This document shows, piece after piece, positions 37,581-45,600 of a DNA stretch of 64,000 bases; position 1 is the first letter of the stretch; each line of letters opens with the position of its first letter. The translations under genes and the position numbers were made by a program. The stretch lies in assembly GCF_001562115.1 (NCBI RefSeq), contig NZ_CP013926.1:3596001-3660000 (forward strand), written 5' to 3'. A model generated the notes under the pieces. The model ran no database searches. It saw only the letters and a list, made by a program, of their open reading frames with translations, and was not told where the DNA came from. Source of the DNA: Alteromonas stellipolaris (GTDB taxonomy: Bacteria; Pseudomonadota; Gammaproteobacteria; Enterobacterales; Alteromonadaceae).

Positions 37581-38774
37581 ATGAATAGCAGTTCAATAAA
37601 AAGCAATGCTCAGGCACAAGTTCCCGCATTACCTTTGCTGGCACATGGACGTAAGAAGAAGTGGTCGTACAGCTCGTTAATTTTTTCGCTGTTCTATTTT
37701 GTTCCACCGCTATTCATGCGAGATGCGCCTTCCAATGGGGTAATGGCGCTTATTGTTATGGGCTTTGTCACCTTTGTTTTTCTTTACGTACTGAGTGTAA
37801 ATCAACCTGTAAATCGCCTGCCTTATTACCTAACGGGAATGATTTTATTAGCCTATACCACCAGCTTGGTTAACCCGGGTGGCACGGTGATTTTTGGCTT
37901 TGTTAGCTTTATTGTTGGCTACTACTATCGCTTCAGTATTGGCATTATCTTGTTACTGGCAGTATCTGCTTCGCTTATTTTTATGAAAGTGTATTTATAC
38001 CCTACCGGTTTGTTTTTTTTCCTCGCCGCAGGGGCAAACATCGCTGTACTATTTGGCTTTGGCGTAATGGAACGCAAAGAAACCCTTTTCCAACAAAAGG
38101 AAGCGAAACACGCTGCCGCATTGGGCACTTTAAGTGCTATTGCCGAACGAGAACGCATAGGTCGTGATCTTCACGATGTGGCCGGCCATGCATTAAGCAG
38201 TATTTCGTTGAAAGCTCAAGTGGCCGACAAGCTACTAACCAAGGGCCGCACTGCTGAAGCGCAAGCAGAAGTAAAAGCATTGGCTCAGCTTTCTCAGCAA
38301 TTGCTCAGTGAGATTAGGCAAACGGTAAGTGGCATTAAACAGCTATCGTTGCGCGAAGAAATAGCTAAAAACATGGCTAAATTGTCTGAGCAAGGCTTTG
38401 ATGTAATGAGCGACGTGGTAAGTGATGCAGTGAGCGATGTAGACGAGAGCCGCTTCACTCACCTTACTCCTCTTACTCCCCTTCAAGAAACCCAATTGTC
38501 GTTAATTATAAAAGAAGCGACTACAAATATTCTGCGCCACAGCAAGGGCAATCAAGTAACGCTTACCCTTCAATGCACAAACGATATATTGAACCTTGTT
38601 ATTGCTGACAATGGTAACAGTCGCTGCAAAACAGAGGGCAACGGCGTTCAAGGTATTCGTGAGCGGGCTGAACTCATTAATGCAACAGTTGAGTTTCAGT
38701 GGGGCTCACCAACGGTGCTTACACTTCAATTACCGCTACTTGCTAAACATAATAGTAGCGAGCCGAGCGCATAG
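37581..38774 (+). CDS. DesK-like membrane sensor histidine kinase
   Basis: 397 residues. About five transmembrane helices (residues 30-165) without a large sensory loop, a charged coil, then the HisKA_3 domain with H198 (GRDLHDVAGHALSSIS). ATPase motifs are SLIIKEATTNILRHSKG and GNGVQGIRERAE. Follows the SMR exporter by 15 bases and precedes its response regulator by 50. Same architecture as the kinase at 8056-9195 but only distantly similar. Confidence 0.92.
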   Translation: MNSSSIKSNAQAQVPALPLLAHGRKKKWSYSSLIFSLFYFVPPLFMRDAPSNGVMALIVMGFVTFVFLYVLSVNQPVNRLPYYLTGMILLAYTTSLVNPGGTVIFGFVSFIVGYYYRFSIGIILLLAVSASLIFMKVYLYPTGLFFFLAAGANIAVLFGFGVMERKETLFQQKEAKHAAALGTLSAIAERERIGRDLHDVAGHALSSISLKAQVADKLLTKGRTAEAQAEVKALAQLSQQLLSEIRQTVSGIKQLSLREEIAKNMAKLSEQGFDVMSDVVSDAVSDVDESRFTHLTPLTPLQETQLSLIIKEATTNILRHSKGNQVTLTLQCTNDILNLVIADNGNSRCKTEGNGVQGIRERAELINATVEFQWGSPTVLTLQLPLLAKHNSSEPSA

Positions 38775-38824
38775 TGCATGTGCACATAGATAAAAATGAC
38801 TAATTTCATATCGAGCAACCAGCA

Positions 38825-39430
38825 ATGAATCGAATCTTAGTAGTAGAAGATCAATCTTTAGTGCGTGATGCTATTGCCACCTTATTGTCGTTAGAAGACG
38901 ACTTTGAAATAAGCGGGAAGTGCGCCAACGGACAAGAAGCTTTAGATTGGCTTGGCGCGAACAACGCACCCGATATTATTCTTACCGACATTGAAATGCC
39001 CTTAGTATCGGGGCTAGATTTAGCAGAAAAGCTAAACGCTTTATCTATAAGCAGCAAAGTGGTGGTAATGACCACATTCTCTAAACCTGGCTATATAAAG
39101 CGAGCGCTGGCATTGGGCGCTAAAGGGTTTGTTCTAAAAGAGGCCGACAGTGAGTACTTAGTGAATGCGCTACAAAAAATAGCAAAAGGTGAAAGGGTTA
39201 TTAGCCCTGAACTTGCGTTAATGGCGCTGGATGACAGTAACCCGCTTTCGGCAAAAGAAAGTAAAGCGTTAAAGCTCGCAGGAGATGGATTAAAAACCCA
39301 AGATATCGCGAAAACGCTATTTTTATCAGAAGGTACTGTGCGTAATTATTTATCTGAAGCTATAGCAAAACTAGATGCAACAAACCGTGTCGATGCTGCC
39401 AGAATCGCAAAACAAAAAGGCTGGTTATAA
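38825..39430 (+). CDS. NarL/LuxR-family response regulator
   Basis: 201 residues. Receiver with E8-D9, phospho-acceptor D55 (LTDIEMP) and K105; LuxR helix-turn-helix at about 138-198 (LSAKESKALKLAGDGLKTQDIAKTL is its first half). Resembles DesR-type regulators. Partner of the upstream kinase. Its last codons run into the terminator hairpin. Confidence 0.93.
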   Translation: MNRILVVEDQSLVRDAIATLLSLEDDFEISGKCANGQEALDWLGANNAPDIILTDIEMPLVSGLDLAEKLNALSISSKVVVMTTFSKPGYIKRALALGAKGFVLKEADSEYLVNALQKIAKGERVISPELALMALDDSNPLSAKESKALKLAGDGLKTQDIAKTLFLSEGTVRNYLSEAIAKLDATNRVDAARIAKQKGWL

Positions 39431-39442
39431 ACCAGCCTTTTT
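39414..39442 (+). terminator. terminator overlapping the response-regulator stop
   Basis: Arms GGCTGGT (39419-39425) and ACCAGCC (39431-39437), then five T; AAAAA precedes the left arm. The stop codon lies in the loop. Confidence 0.88.
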
Positions 39443-39525
39443 GTTTGCCTATATCCGCTGCATTTAGTACAAATGCAGCGGTTATTTTTTTGCTCTTAAG
39501 CTTTTTAGCTTACTCAATTCGTTAA

Positions 39526-41790
39526 TTAAAACTCAGTTGAGAAACGTACACCAAATTCGCTCGCGTCGTTGCTTAATACTTGCAGAATATAATCGCCCGT
39601 ATTCAAGCGAGCATTGTCATAACGCTCATCAAAAATGTTACGACCATATAATGCAACCGTGTAAGCCTCATCCGCTGGCGTGTACGCCACATCGAAGTTA
39701 ACTAATTCGCGGCTTTCAATTTCTGTCATGCGAGCAGGCTCTGAGCTAGGCTCACCGTACATGTCTGCGCGGTATGAATAGTCGATACGAGCGCGAATTT
39801 TGTCGCCACCTTCAAGGTCGAAAGTATACGACGGGCCAATCGCAAACGTTAAATCAGGCGTTAATGGCGCGACAGGGTTAAAACCGTCTTGCTCATCAAC
39901 TTCAACATCCATGTAACCAATGCTGGTTAGCATGCTGAAGTTGCCTACGTTCAAGGTAGTGTCTAGTTCGATACCGCGAGAGGTTTGTTCAACCACTAAG
40001 TTTGCTGTATCAAAACCACCTTCGCTTACTCGGCTAACTTGGTACGGAAGATCTTCAAACTCAGTGTTGAATACTGCAACGCTTACGTCGAAGTATTCAT
40101 TAACACGACCTTTAACACCCACTTCGTAGTTCACAGCAGTGATGTTATCAGAAGCGACGAAACAGTTGCTCGCATTAACTGCCGCTACTGCATTGTCTAA
40201 ATCATCAAAACCGCCAGCGCCAAAGAACTCGCCAATCAAGCAATAAGGGCGTGCTGGATATTGACCAGACTGATACCCATTTTGAATAGTGGCATAACCT
40301 GTCATGCCATTTTCAAAGGTATAGTTGGTGGCCAGTTCCCAGGTAACTTCATCCCAATCATTTGCATCGTAAATAGTGCCAAGGGCATCAAATACGTTTG
40401 CAGACGCGTCTTTTTCATCTTCAGTGTAACGAATACCACCAGACACACTAAGCTCGTCAGTTAAATCATGACGAAGGTTTAGGTATACCGCTTTACTTGT
40501 GGTTTCTTGGTCGAGTTGAAGGGTGTTTCCACCGCCATCGAAACTTGAATCGCTACCTTGGCGGTTGCTACCTTCTTCATTGAAATAATAAAGGCCAGCA
40601 ACGAAGTCAGTGTACTCATTGATGTAACCATTTAATTGAACTTCAATTGACGTTTGGTCGGCTTCACCGCGCTCTGGGTATTGGTCTAACGAGTAAATAG
40701 TACCATCATCATCAAGCCCAGCTTTGTACTTAGATGTACGACGGCTCGCTACTACCTTGGCGGTATAGTCATCGCTAATATCCCACTCTGTAGTTAGAGA
40801 CACACCGCGGGCTTCATTCGATACGCTAGTCACTTCAGGTGTGCCAGTAGCGTTATCGTATATATCATACCCTTCTGGGGTAACATCGGTATTTCTAAGT
40901 TCTAGCCCTAAGCTGTTTGTGCCAGCATAAAAACGCCCTTCTGGCATTTCATCAATAAGCACAGTATAAGGACGTAAACCACCATCACCATTATTGGCAT
41001 CGGCAGTTAATACCATACGGAAGTCATCAGACGGCTCAAATTTTACCGAGATACGACCTGAAATATCTTCAGTTTCACCAACATCATATTCTGCATTAGG
41101 TACGTTAATGAACTCGCCCAAACCATCACGGGTGTTGTAAGCAAGGTTCATGTTAAATGCCAAGGTGTCAGATAATGCATGGTTCACGAACAAGTCAGTT
41201 TTAACACGACCGCGAGTACCGAACTCTGCATTTACTTTGGTAACATCGCCTTGATCTGGCTCTTTGGTGATGATGTTAATAGCACCACCAATCGAGTTAC
41301 GACCATAAAGTGTACCTTGAGGACCACGAAGTACCTCAATACGCTCGATGTTGTTCAAGCTCCAGTTTTGACCTACTTGGCGGCCTAAATACACGCCATC
41401 CACATACACACTTACACCTGGATCAGTAGTGATAAGGTGATCTTGAAGACCAATACCACGAATGAAAGGGTTTACTGAGGAAGTGTGACCCGCTGAGAAG
41501 CCAGTTACGTTTAAGTTTGGAACAAACTTACCAACATCCGTTAAGTCAGTAATGCCTTGTTCAGCTAGCATATCACCGTCAAATGCACTAATTGCAATTG
41601 GTACTTCATAGATAACCTGAGGGCGCTTAGTCGCAGTAACGGTAATGGCTTCGTACTTTTGCTCTTCAGTTACTTCAGCTTCTTGAGCAAATGTAGAAAA
41701 AGAAATAGCAGGTACAGTTAGTGCTACTGCCAAAGCGACAGGCGAAAGCTTACTGGCGAGTGTCTTAGACACGTCAGTATTCGTGATCAT
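39526..41790 (-). CDS. TonB-dependent outer-membrane receptor
   Basis: About 754 residues from ATG 41790, chosen because AAAGGGG lies 6 bases upstream; the frame is open 20 codons more. Signal peptide to about FSTFAQ, then a TonB-box-like AITVTATKR, a plug domain (VPIAISAFDGDML through IERIEVLRGPQGTLYGRNSIGGAINI) and a 22-strand-type barrel ending in phenylalanine. Active uptake of an unknown large or scarce substrate. Divergent from the prp operon across a 740-base region; a link to propionate metabolism is not shown. Confidence 0.9.
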   Translation of the reverse strand: MITNTDVSKTLASKLSPVALAVALTVPAISFSTFAQEAEVTEEQKYEAITVTATKRPQVIYEVPIAISAFDGDMLAEQGITDLTDVGKFVPNLNVTGFSAGHTSSVNPFIRGIGLQDHLITTDPGVSVYVDGVYLGRQVGQNWSLNNIERIEVLRGPQGTLYGRNSIGGAINIITKEPDQGDVTKVNAEFGTRGRVKTDLFVNHALSDTLAFNMNLAYNTRDGLGEFINVPNAEYDVGETEDISGRISVKFEPSDDFRMVLTADANNGDGGLRPYTVLIDEMPEGRFYAGTNSLGLELRNTDVTPEGYDIYDNATGTPEVTSVSNEARGVSLTTEWDISDDYTAKVVASRRTSKYKAGLDDDGTIYSLDQYPERGEADQTSIEVQLNGYINEYTDFVAGLYYFNEEGSNRQGSDSSFDGGGNTLQLDQETTSKAVYLNLRHDLTDELSVSGGIRYTEDEKDASANVFDALGTIYDANDWDEVTWELATNYTFENGMTGYATIQNGYQSGQYPARPYCLIGEFFGAGGFDDLDNAVAAVNASNCFVASDNITAVNYEVGVKGRVNEYFDVSVAVFNTEFEDLPYQVSRVSEGGFDTANLVVEQTSRGIELDTTLNVGNFSMLTSIGYMDVEVDEQDGFNPVAPLTPDLTFAIGPSYTFDLEGGDKIRARIDYSYRADMYGEPSSEPARMTEIESRELVNFDVAYTPADEAYTVALYGRNIFDERYDNARLNTGDYILQVLSNDASEFGVRFSTEF

Positions 41791-42531
41791 GTGTAACCCC
41801 TTTGCGAGAGTGTTTAGTGTCGAAAATTTATTGTTTTTAGGCTGCTTCACGTTCTCTTTGGAACTTTAAAAGCCAGTAAACTCACAAATAGAGGGTGTTA
41901 CGAAGCGTAACGTTTAGCTGATTTATGGATATCCTTATGAAAGTGGCGTGTATCCCTACTGGTATCAATGTCACTTTCTCTACCCTACCAGCCCCCATCT
42001 ACTCACGACTGGAGTTTTGGCTTGAAGACTGGAAAAATATGATACTGACTTCCTGATAGCTTGCATAGCGAAATATTGCACTTTTATTAAATTGAGCTTT
42101 TAAAATTAGACCAATTGGTTAGGCTAATTACTCATCAATGCTTTCTTCACTAACCCTGACTTTTTGTCTAATAATCATACTGTTAGGTAGCAATGTTAAA
42201 CGCTTTCTACACAACTGTGTGCGTCAGGTTTACTAGACCATTTAGACAATCATTTTTTCTCTGCTTCTGCCGAGCGAGAAGTTGAACTGCTTCGCTGGCA
42301 ATCAATGTTTAGGCTCATAATAAATGAGTAGGGCCTCGCGTATGTGTTAACCCAAGGGATAGATAGCCTAGGCAAAGGTAGTCTATGCTACAAACCGTAT
42401 TTACTCGCCCTCAACTTAGTTTGAACATTTAAAACGACCGGCACTTTGTCGACAATTAATAGCAATTTAGTTTGACCAAAGCCTAAATCACCCCTATATT
42501 GTCGACATGTCATTATTTTAGGGTGCCTAAC
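41791..42531. other. long intergenic control region, TonB receptor / prp operon
   Basis: No gene is supported in these 741 bases. Visible symmetric sites: GTTACG-AAG-CGTAAC (41897-41911) near the TonB receptor start, ACCAATTGGT (42110-42119), and two TTGTCGACAW sites near the GntR gene (listed separately). The rest shows no conserved structure I can name. Confidence 0.6.
42446..42508. promoter_or_regulatory. paired TTGTCGACAA sites before the GntR regulator
   Basis: TTGTCGACAA at 42446-42455 and TTGTCGACAT at 42499-42508, centres 53 bases apart (about five helical turns). A third TTGTCGACAA lies inside the gene at about 42652. FCD-type GntR regulators bind short TTGT-N-ACAA dyads, so autoregulation and control of prp genes is plausible. 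Confidence 0.5.
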
Positions 42532-43206
42532 TTGTCGGTGCAAATAGACCTAGAAAAGCCTGTAACAAATGCAGATAGAACCTTTTTTCAATTGCGTAAA
42601 GACATTGTAGAAGGGGTTATTCCTGCGGGCTCCAAACTCAGTGAAACTGAGTTGTCGACAAAATATGAAGTCAGCCGCGCGGTTATTCGCGAAGGAATTA
42701 ACCGACTTGCTGCCTGCCACCTTGTAGAACGCAAAGCCAACGTAGGAGCCAAAGTTGTTTCCCTCACCCCAGAAGGGCTTATTCAACTTTATCAAGTACG
42801 AGAAGCGTTAGAAGGTATGGCAGCCCGCTTAGCCGCTAGGCATATGAGTGATGAAGAAGTTGCGTCACTGCAAGCCTTATTAGATTCCCATTTCAACACA
42901 GTAAAAGACGCCCAGCTTTATTACCAAGAAGCGGGAGATGTAGACTTTCACTACCGCATCGTCACTGGCAGTAAGAACAATCACCTGATTAGCGTGTTAA
43001 TAGATGGACTCTATCATCTTGTACGCATGTATCGCGTGCAACTTGGTATGGCTGGCCCACGAGTAAGCACCGCTTTCGATGAACACAGACATATTGTGAA
43101 TGCCATTGCGAATCGCGATGAAGAGCTAGCCGAAATGCTAATGCGCCGCCATATTCTTTATTCAAAGAACAATATTGAAAACAAACTTAGCCCCACACCA
43201 ACCTAA
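42532..43206 (+). CDS. GntR/FCD-family regulator of the methylcitrate genes
   Basis: About 224 residues from TTG 42532, chosen for TAGGG 8 bases upstream; the open frame starts at 42499 but inside the candidate operator. N-terminal winged helix (GSKLSETELSTKYEVSRAVIREGINRLA), C-terminal all-helical FCD ligand domain with DFHYRIV and RRH histidines that usually bind a metal and a carboxylic acid. Heads the prpB-prpC-acnD-prpF run, so the effector is probably 2-methylcitrate or a related acid. Confidence 0.88.
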   Translation: MSVQIDLEKPVTNADRTFFQLRKDIVEGVIPAGSKLSETELSTKYEVSRAVIREGINRLAACHLVERKANVGAKVVSLTPEGLIQLYQVREALEGMAARLAARHMSDEEVASLQALLDSHFNTVKDAQLYYQEAGDVDFHYRIVTGSKNNHLISVLIDGLYHLVRMYRVQLGMAGPRVSTAFDEHRHIVNAIANRDEELAEMLMRRHILYSKNNIENKLSPTPT

Positions 43207-43229
43207 TTTGAAACCAGAGAGTGTTATTT

Positions 43230-44105
43230 ATGAGTGCAGGAAAGAAATTCAGACAAGCACTGGCCGACAATAAGCCACTGCAAATATTAGGCACCATTAA
43301 TGCCTATACCGCCATGATGGCAAAATCTATCGGCCATAAAGCGATATACCTCTCCGGTGGCGGCGTTGCCAATGCTTCATACGGTTTACCCGATTTGGGC
43401 ATGACATCACTTAACGACGTTATTGTTGATGTACAACGCATTACATCAGCCTGCGATTTACCGTTATTGGTAGACATAGACACGGGCTGGGGCGGCGCAT
43501 TTAATATTGCAAAAACCATTCGCGATATGGAAAAAGCCGGTGCAGCAGCTGTTCACATGGAAGATCAAGTCGCGCAAAAGCGCTGCGGCCATCGCCCTAA
43601 CAAAGAAATTGTGAGCACTGAAGAAATGGTCGACCGAATTAAAGCCGCGGTAGATGCTAGAACCGACCCCGACTTTTTCATTATGGCGCGAACCGATTCT
43701 TTCGCACAAGAAGGATTAGAAAAAGCCATTGAACGCGCCAAGGCTTATGTAGCCGCTGGGGCTGACGGCATATTCGCAGAAGCGGTAAAGACTGAAGAAC
43801 ATTACCGTGCATTTTCAGAAGCGCTAGACGTCCCTATTCTTGCCAACATTACCGAATTCGGACAAACCGAACTATGGAACAAAGAACAGCTTGGCGAATG
43901 GGGTGCCGCGATGGTGCTTTACCCACTAAGTGCCTTCCGCGCCATGAACAAAGCCGCTGAAAACGTGTACCAATCAATACTTGATAATGGCGATCAAAAA
44001 GCCGTTGTCGACACCATGCAAACCCGCATGGAGTTATACGATTACCTTGGCTATCACGACTACGAGCAAAAGCTCGACGAACTGTTCGCCAAGGGCAAAG
44101 GCTAA
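43230..44105 (+). CDS. prpB: 2-methylisocitrate lyase
   Basis: Last step of the methylcitrate cycle: 2-methylisocitrate to pyruvate and succinate. About 291 residues from ATG 43230, whose [11 protein letters not shown] matches the family start better than the upstream GTG. The catalytic loop [13 protein letters not shown] and metal site [10 protein letters not shown] are present. 23 bases after the GntR gene. Confidence 0.95.
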   Translation: MSAGKKFRQALADNKPLQILGTINAYTAMMAKSIGHKAIYLSGGGVANASYGLPDLGMTSLNDVIVDVQRITSACDLPLLVDIDTGWGGAFNIAKTIRDMEKAGAAAVHMEDQVAQKRCGHRPNKEIVSTEEMVDRIKAAVDARTDPDFFIMARTDSFAQEGLEKAIERAKAYVAAGADGIFAEAVKTEEHYRAFSEALDVPILANITEFGQTELWNKEQLGEWGAAMVLYPLSAFRAMNKAAENVYQSILDNGDQKAVVDTMQTRMELYDYLGYHDYEQKLDELFAKGKG

Positions 44106-44123
44106 CGGCTGGCGGCTAAAGCT

Positions 44124-44231
44124 GCTTTGGCTACGGAGGTCACTTTGGCTGCGGAGGTCGCTTTGGCTGCGGAGGTCGCTTTGGCTGCGGAGGTCGCTTT
44201 GGCTGCGGAGGTCGCCTTGGCTGCGGAGGCA
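44124..44231. repeat. six tandem copies of an 18-base unit
   Basis: Six head-to-tail units, consensus GCTTTGGCTGCGGAGGTC, with one to three changes in the outer copies. Located 18 bases after prpB in the prpB-prpC gap. The unit is a multiple of three, so it gives long spurious reading frames with LAAEVA-type repeats. Its last bases form the left arm of palindromic element B. Confidence 0.92.
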
Positions 44232-44324
44232 GGGATACGGCGCTGCCACGCCGTAAACCCATCCATGGGGGCTCCGCCTCGGCATCCATGCCTCGGAGGG
44301 GCAGCGCTCGTATTCCCTGCCTCC
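44225..44324. repeat. nested palindromic intergenic element, copy B
   Basis: Outer arms about 24 bases, GGAGGCAGGGATACG... (44225-44247) and ...CGTATTCCCTGCCTCC (44300-44324), complementary with two single-base bulges. Inside: CGCCGTAAA, a CCCAT-CC-ATGGG hairpin, GCTCCGCC, a GGCAT-CC-ATGCC hairpin, GGAGG. Same order of parts as copies A and C with different stem sequences. The 133 bases between it and prpC hold only a leader with a GGAG ribosome site. Confidence 0.85.
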
Positions 44325-44457
44325 ACATCCGCGGCCTCGAGCGACAATTTGCATCGAGTAATATTTTGTTAAAAGCAGCAATTTTTCATAACGATTGTTG
44401 AATTAGAAAACTAAACAAACTTTTGTACCTTACATACACAAGACCGGAGACAACAAG

Positions 44458-45582
44458 ATGGCTAAACAATTAAGTGGCGCGGGATTACGCGGCCAAGTTG
44501 CAGGAAAAACAGCACTGTCTACTGTAGGCGTATCAGGTTCTGGCCTGACATACCGTGGTTACGATGTAAAAGATTTAGCAGCCAGTTGCCAGTTTGAAGA
44601 AGTAGCTTATCTTATTTTAAAAGGTAAATTGCCTAATCAATCCGAGTTAGATGGATACAAAACCACACTTCGTAGTATGCGCGGATTACCCCAAGCCCTT
44701 AAAGATGTGCTAGAGCGTATTCCAAAAGACGCCCATCCTATGGATGTACTTCGTACGGGTTGTTCTATGTTGGGTAATCTTGAAATGGAAAACGATTTCA
44801 GTGAGCAGGGCCATGCTACCGACCGCATGCTGGCCTGCTTCCCAAGCATTATCTGTTACTGGTATCGCTTTACTCACGATGGCGTTCGTATTGATGTAGA
44901 AACCGATGACGATTCTATCGGTGGTCATTTCTTGCATATGCTACACGGCGAAAAACCACGTGAGCTACATGAACAAGTGATGCACGTTTCACTTATTTTG
45001 TACGCAGAGCACGAATTCAACGCATCTACCTTCACCGCTCGTGTGTGTGCCTCAACATTGTCTGATATGCACTCATGTGTCACTGGTGCTATTGGCTCAC
45101 TTCGCGGTCCATTACATGGTGGGGCTAATGAAGCAGCCATGGAAATGATTGAAGGCTTTACCTCAGCCGACGACGCTGAAGAAAAAATGATGGCTATGCT
45201 ATCGCGTAAAGACAAAATCATGGGCTTTGGTCATGCCATTTATTCTGAATCTGACCCACGCAACGAGATTATTAAAGGCTGGTCTGAAAAACTGGCAGCC
45301 GATGTGGGTGACAATGTGCTTTACCCTGTTTCTGTACGCTGTGAAGAAGTGATGTGGCGCGAGAAGAAGCTTTTCTGTAACGCTGATTTCTTCCATGCAT
45401 CAGCCTACAACTTTATGGGTATTCCTACTAAGTTGTTTACCCCTATATTCGTAATGTCTCGCCTAACCGGCTGGGCAGCCCACGTGATGGAACAGCGCGC
45501 TGACAACCGCATTATTCGTCCGTCAGCGGAATATACAGGTGAAGATATTCGTGACGTACCTCCTATGTCTGCACGTAGTTAA
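44458..45582 (+). CDS. prpC: 2-methylcitrate synthase
   Basis: Condenses propionyl-CoA with oxaloacetate. 374 residues of the citrate synthase fold, short bacterial type. Catalytic histidines fall in RGPLHGGANEAAM and GFGHAIYSESDPRN, and the aspartate in CNADFFHASAYN. The GGAG ribosome site lies 9 bases before the ATG. Separated from prpB by 352 bases of repeats, but same strand and pathway. Confidence 0.95.
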   Translation: MAKQLSGAGLRGQVAGKTALSTVGVSGSGLTYRGYDVKDLAASCQFEEVAYLILKGKLPNQSELDGYKTTLRSMRGLPQALKDVLERIPKDAHPMDVLRTGCSMLGNLEMENDFSEQGHATDRMLACFPSIICYWYRFTHDGVRIDVETDDDSIGGHFLHMLHGEKPRELHEQVMHVSLILYAEHEFNASTFTARVCASTLSDMHSCVTGAIGSLRGPLHGGANEAAMEMIEGFTSADDAEEKMMAMLSRKDKIMGFGHAIYSESDPRNEIIKGWSEKLAADVGDNVLYPVSVRCEEVMWREKKLFCNADFFHASAYNFMGIPTKLFTPIFVMSRLTGWAAHVMEQRADNRIIRPSAEYTGEDIRDVPPMSARS

Positions 45583-45600
45583 TGACTAAGGCTTAAAATC

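Noticed and set aside
44124..44231. CRISPR array
   Set aside because: The units are contiguous without spacers and no cas gene is present.
44034..44381. Long repetitive reading frames on both strands (LAAEVA- and SQSDLR-like proteins)
   Set aside because: They are translations of the 18-base tandem repeat, which is open in several frames; no ribosome site or conserved protein is involved.
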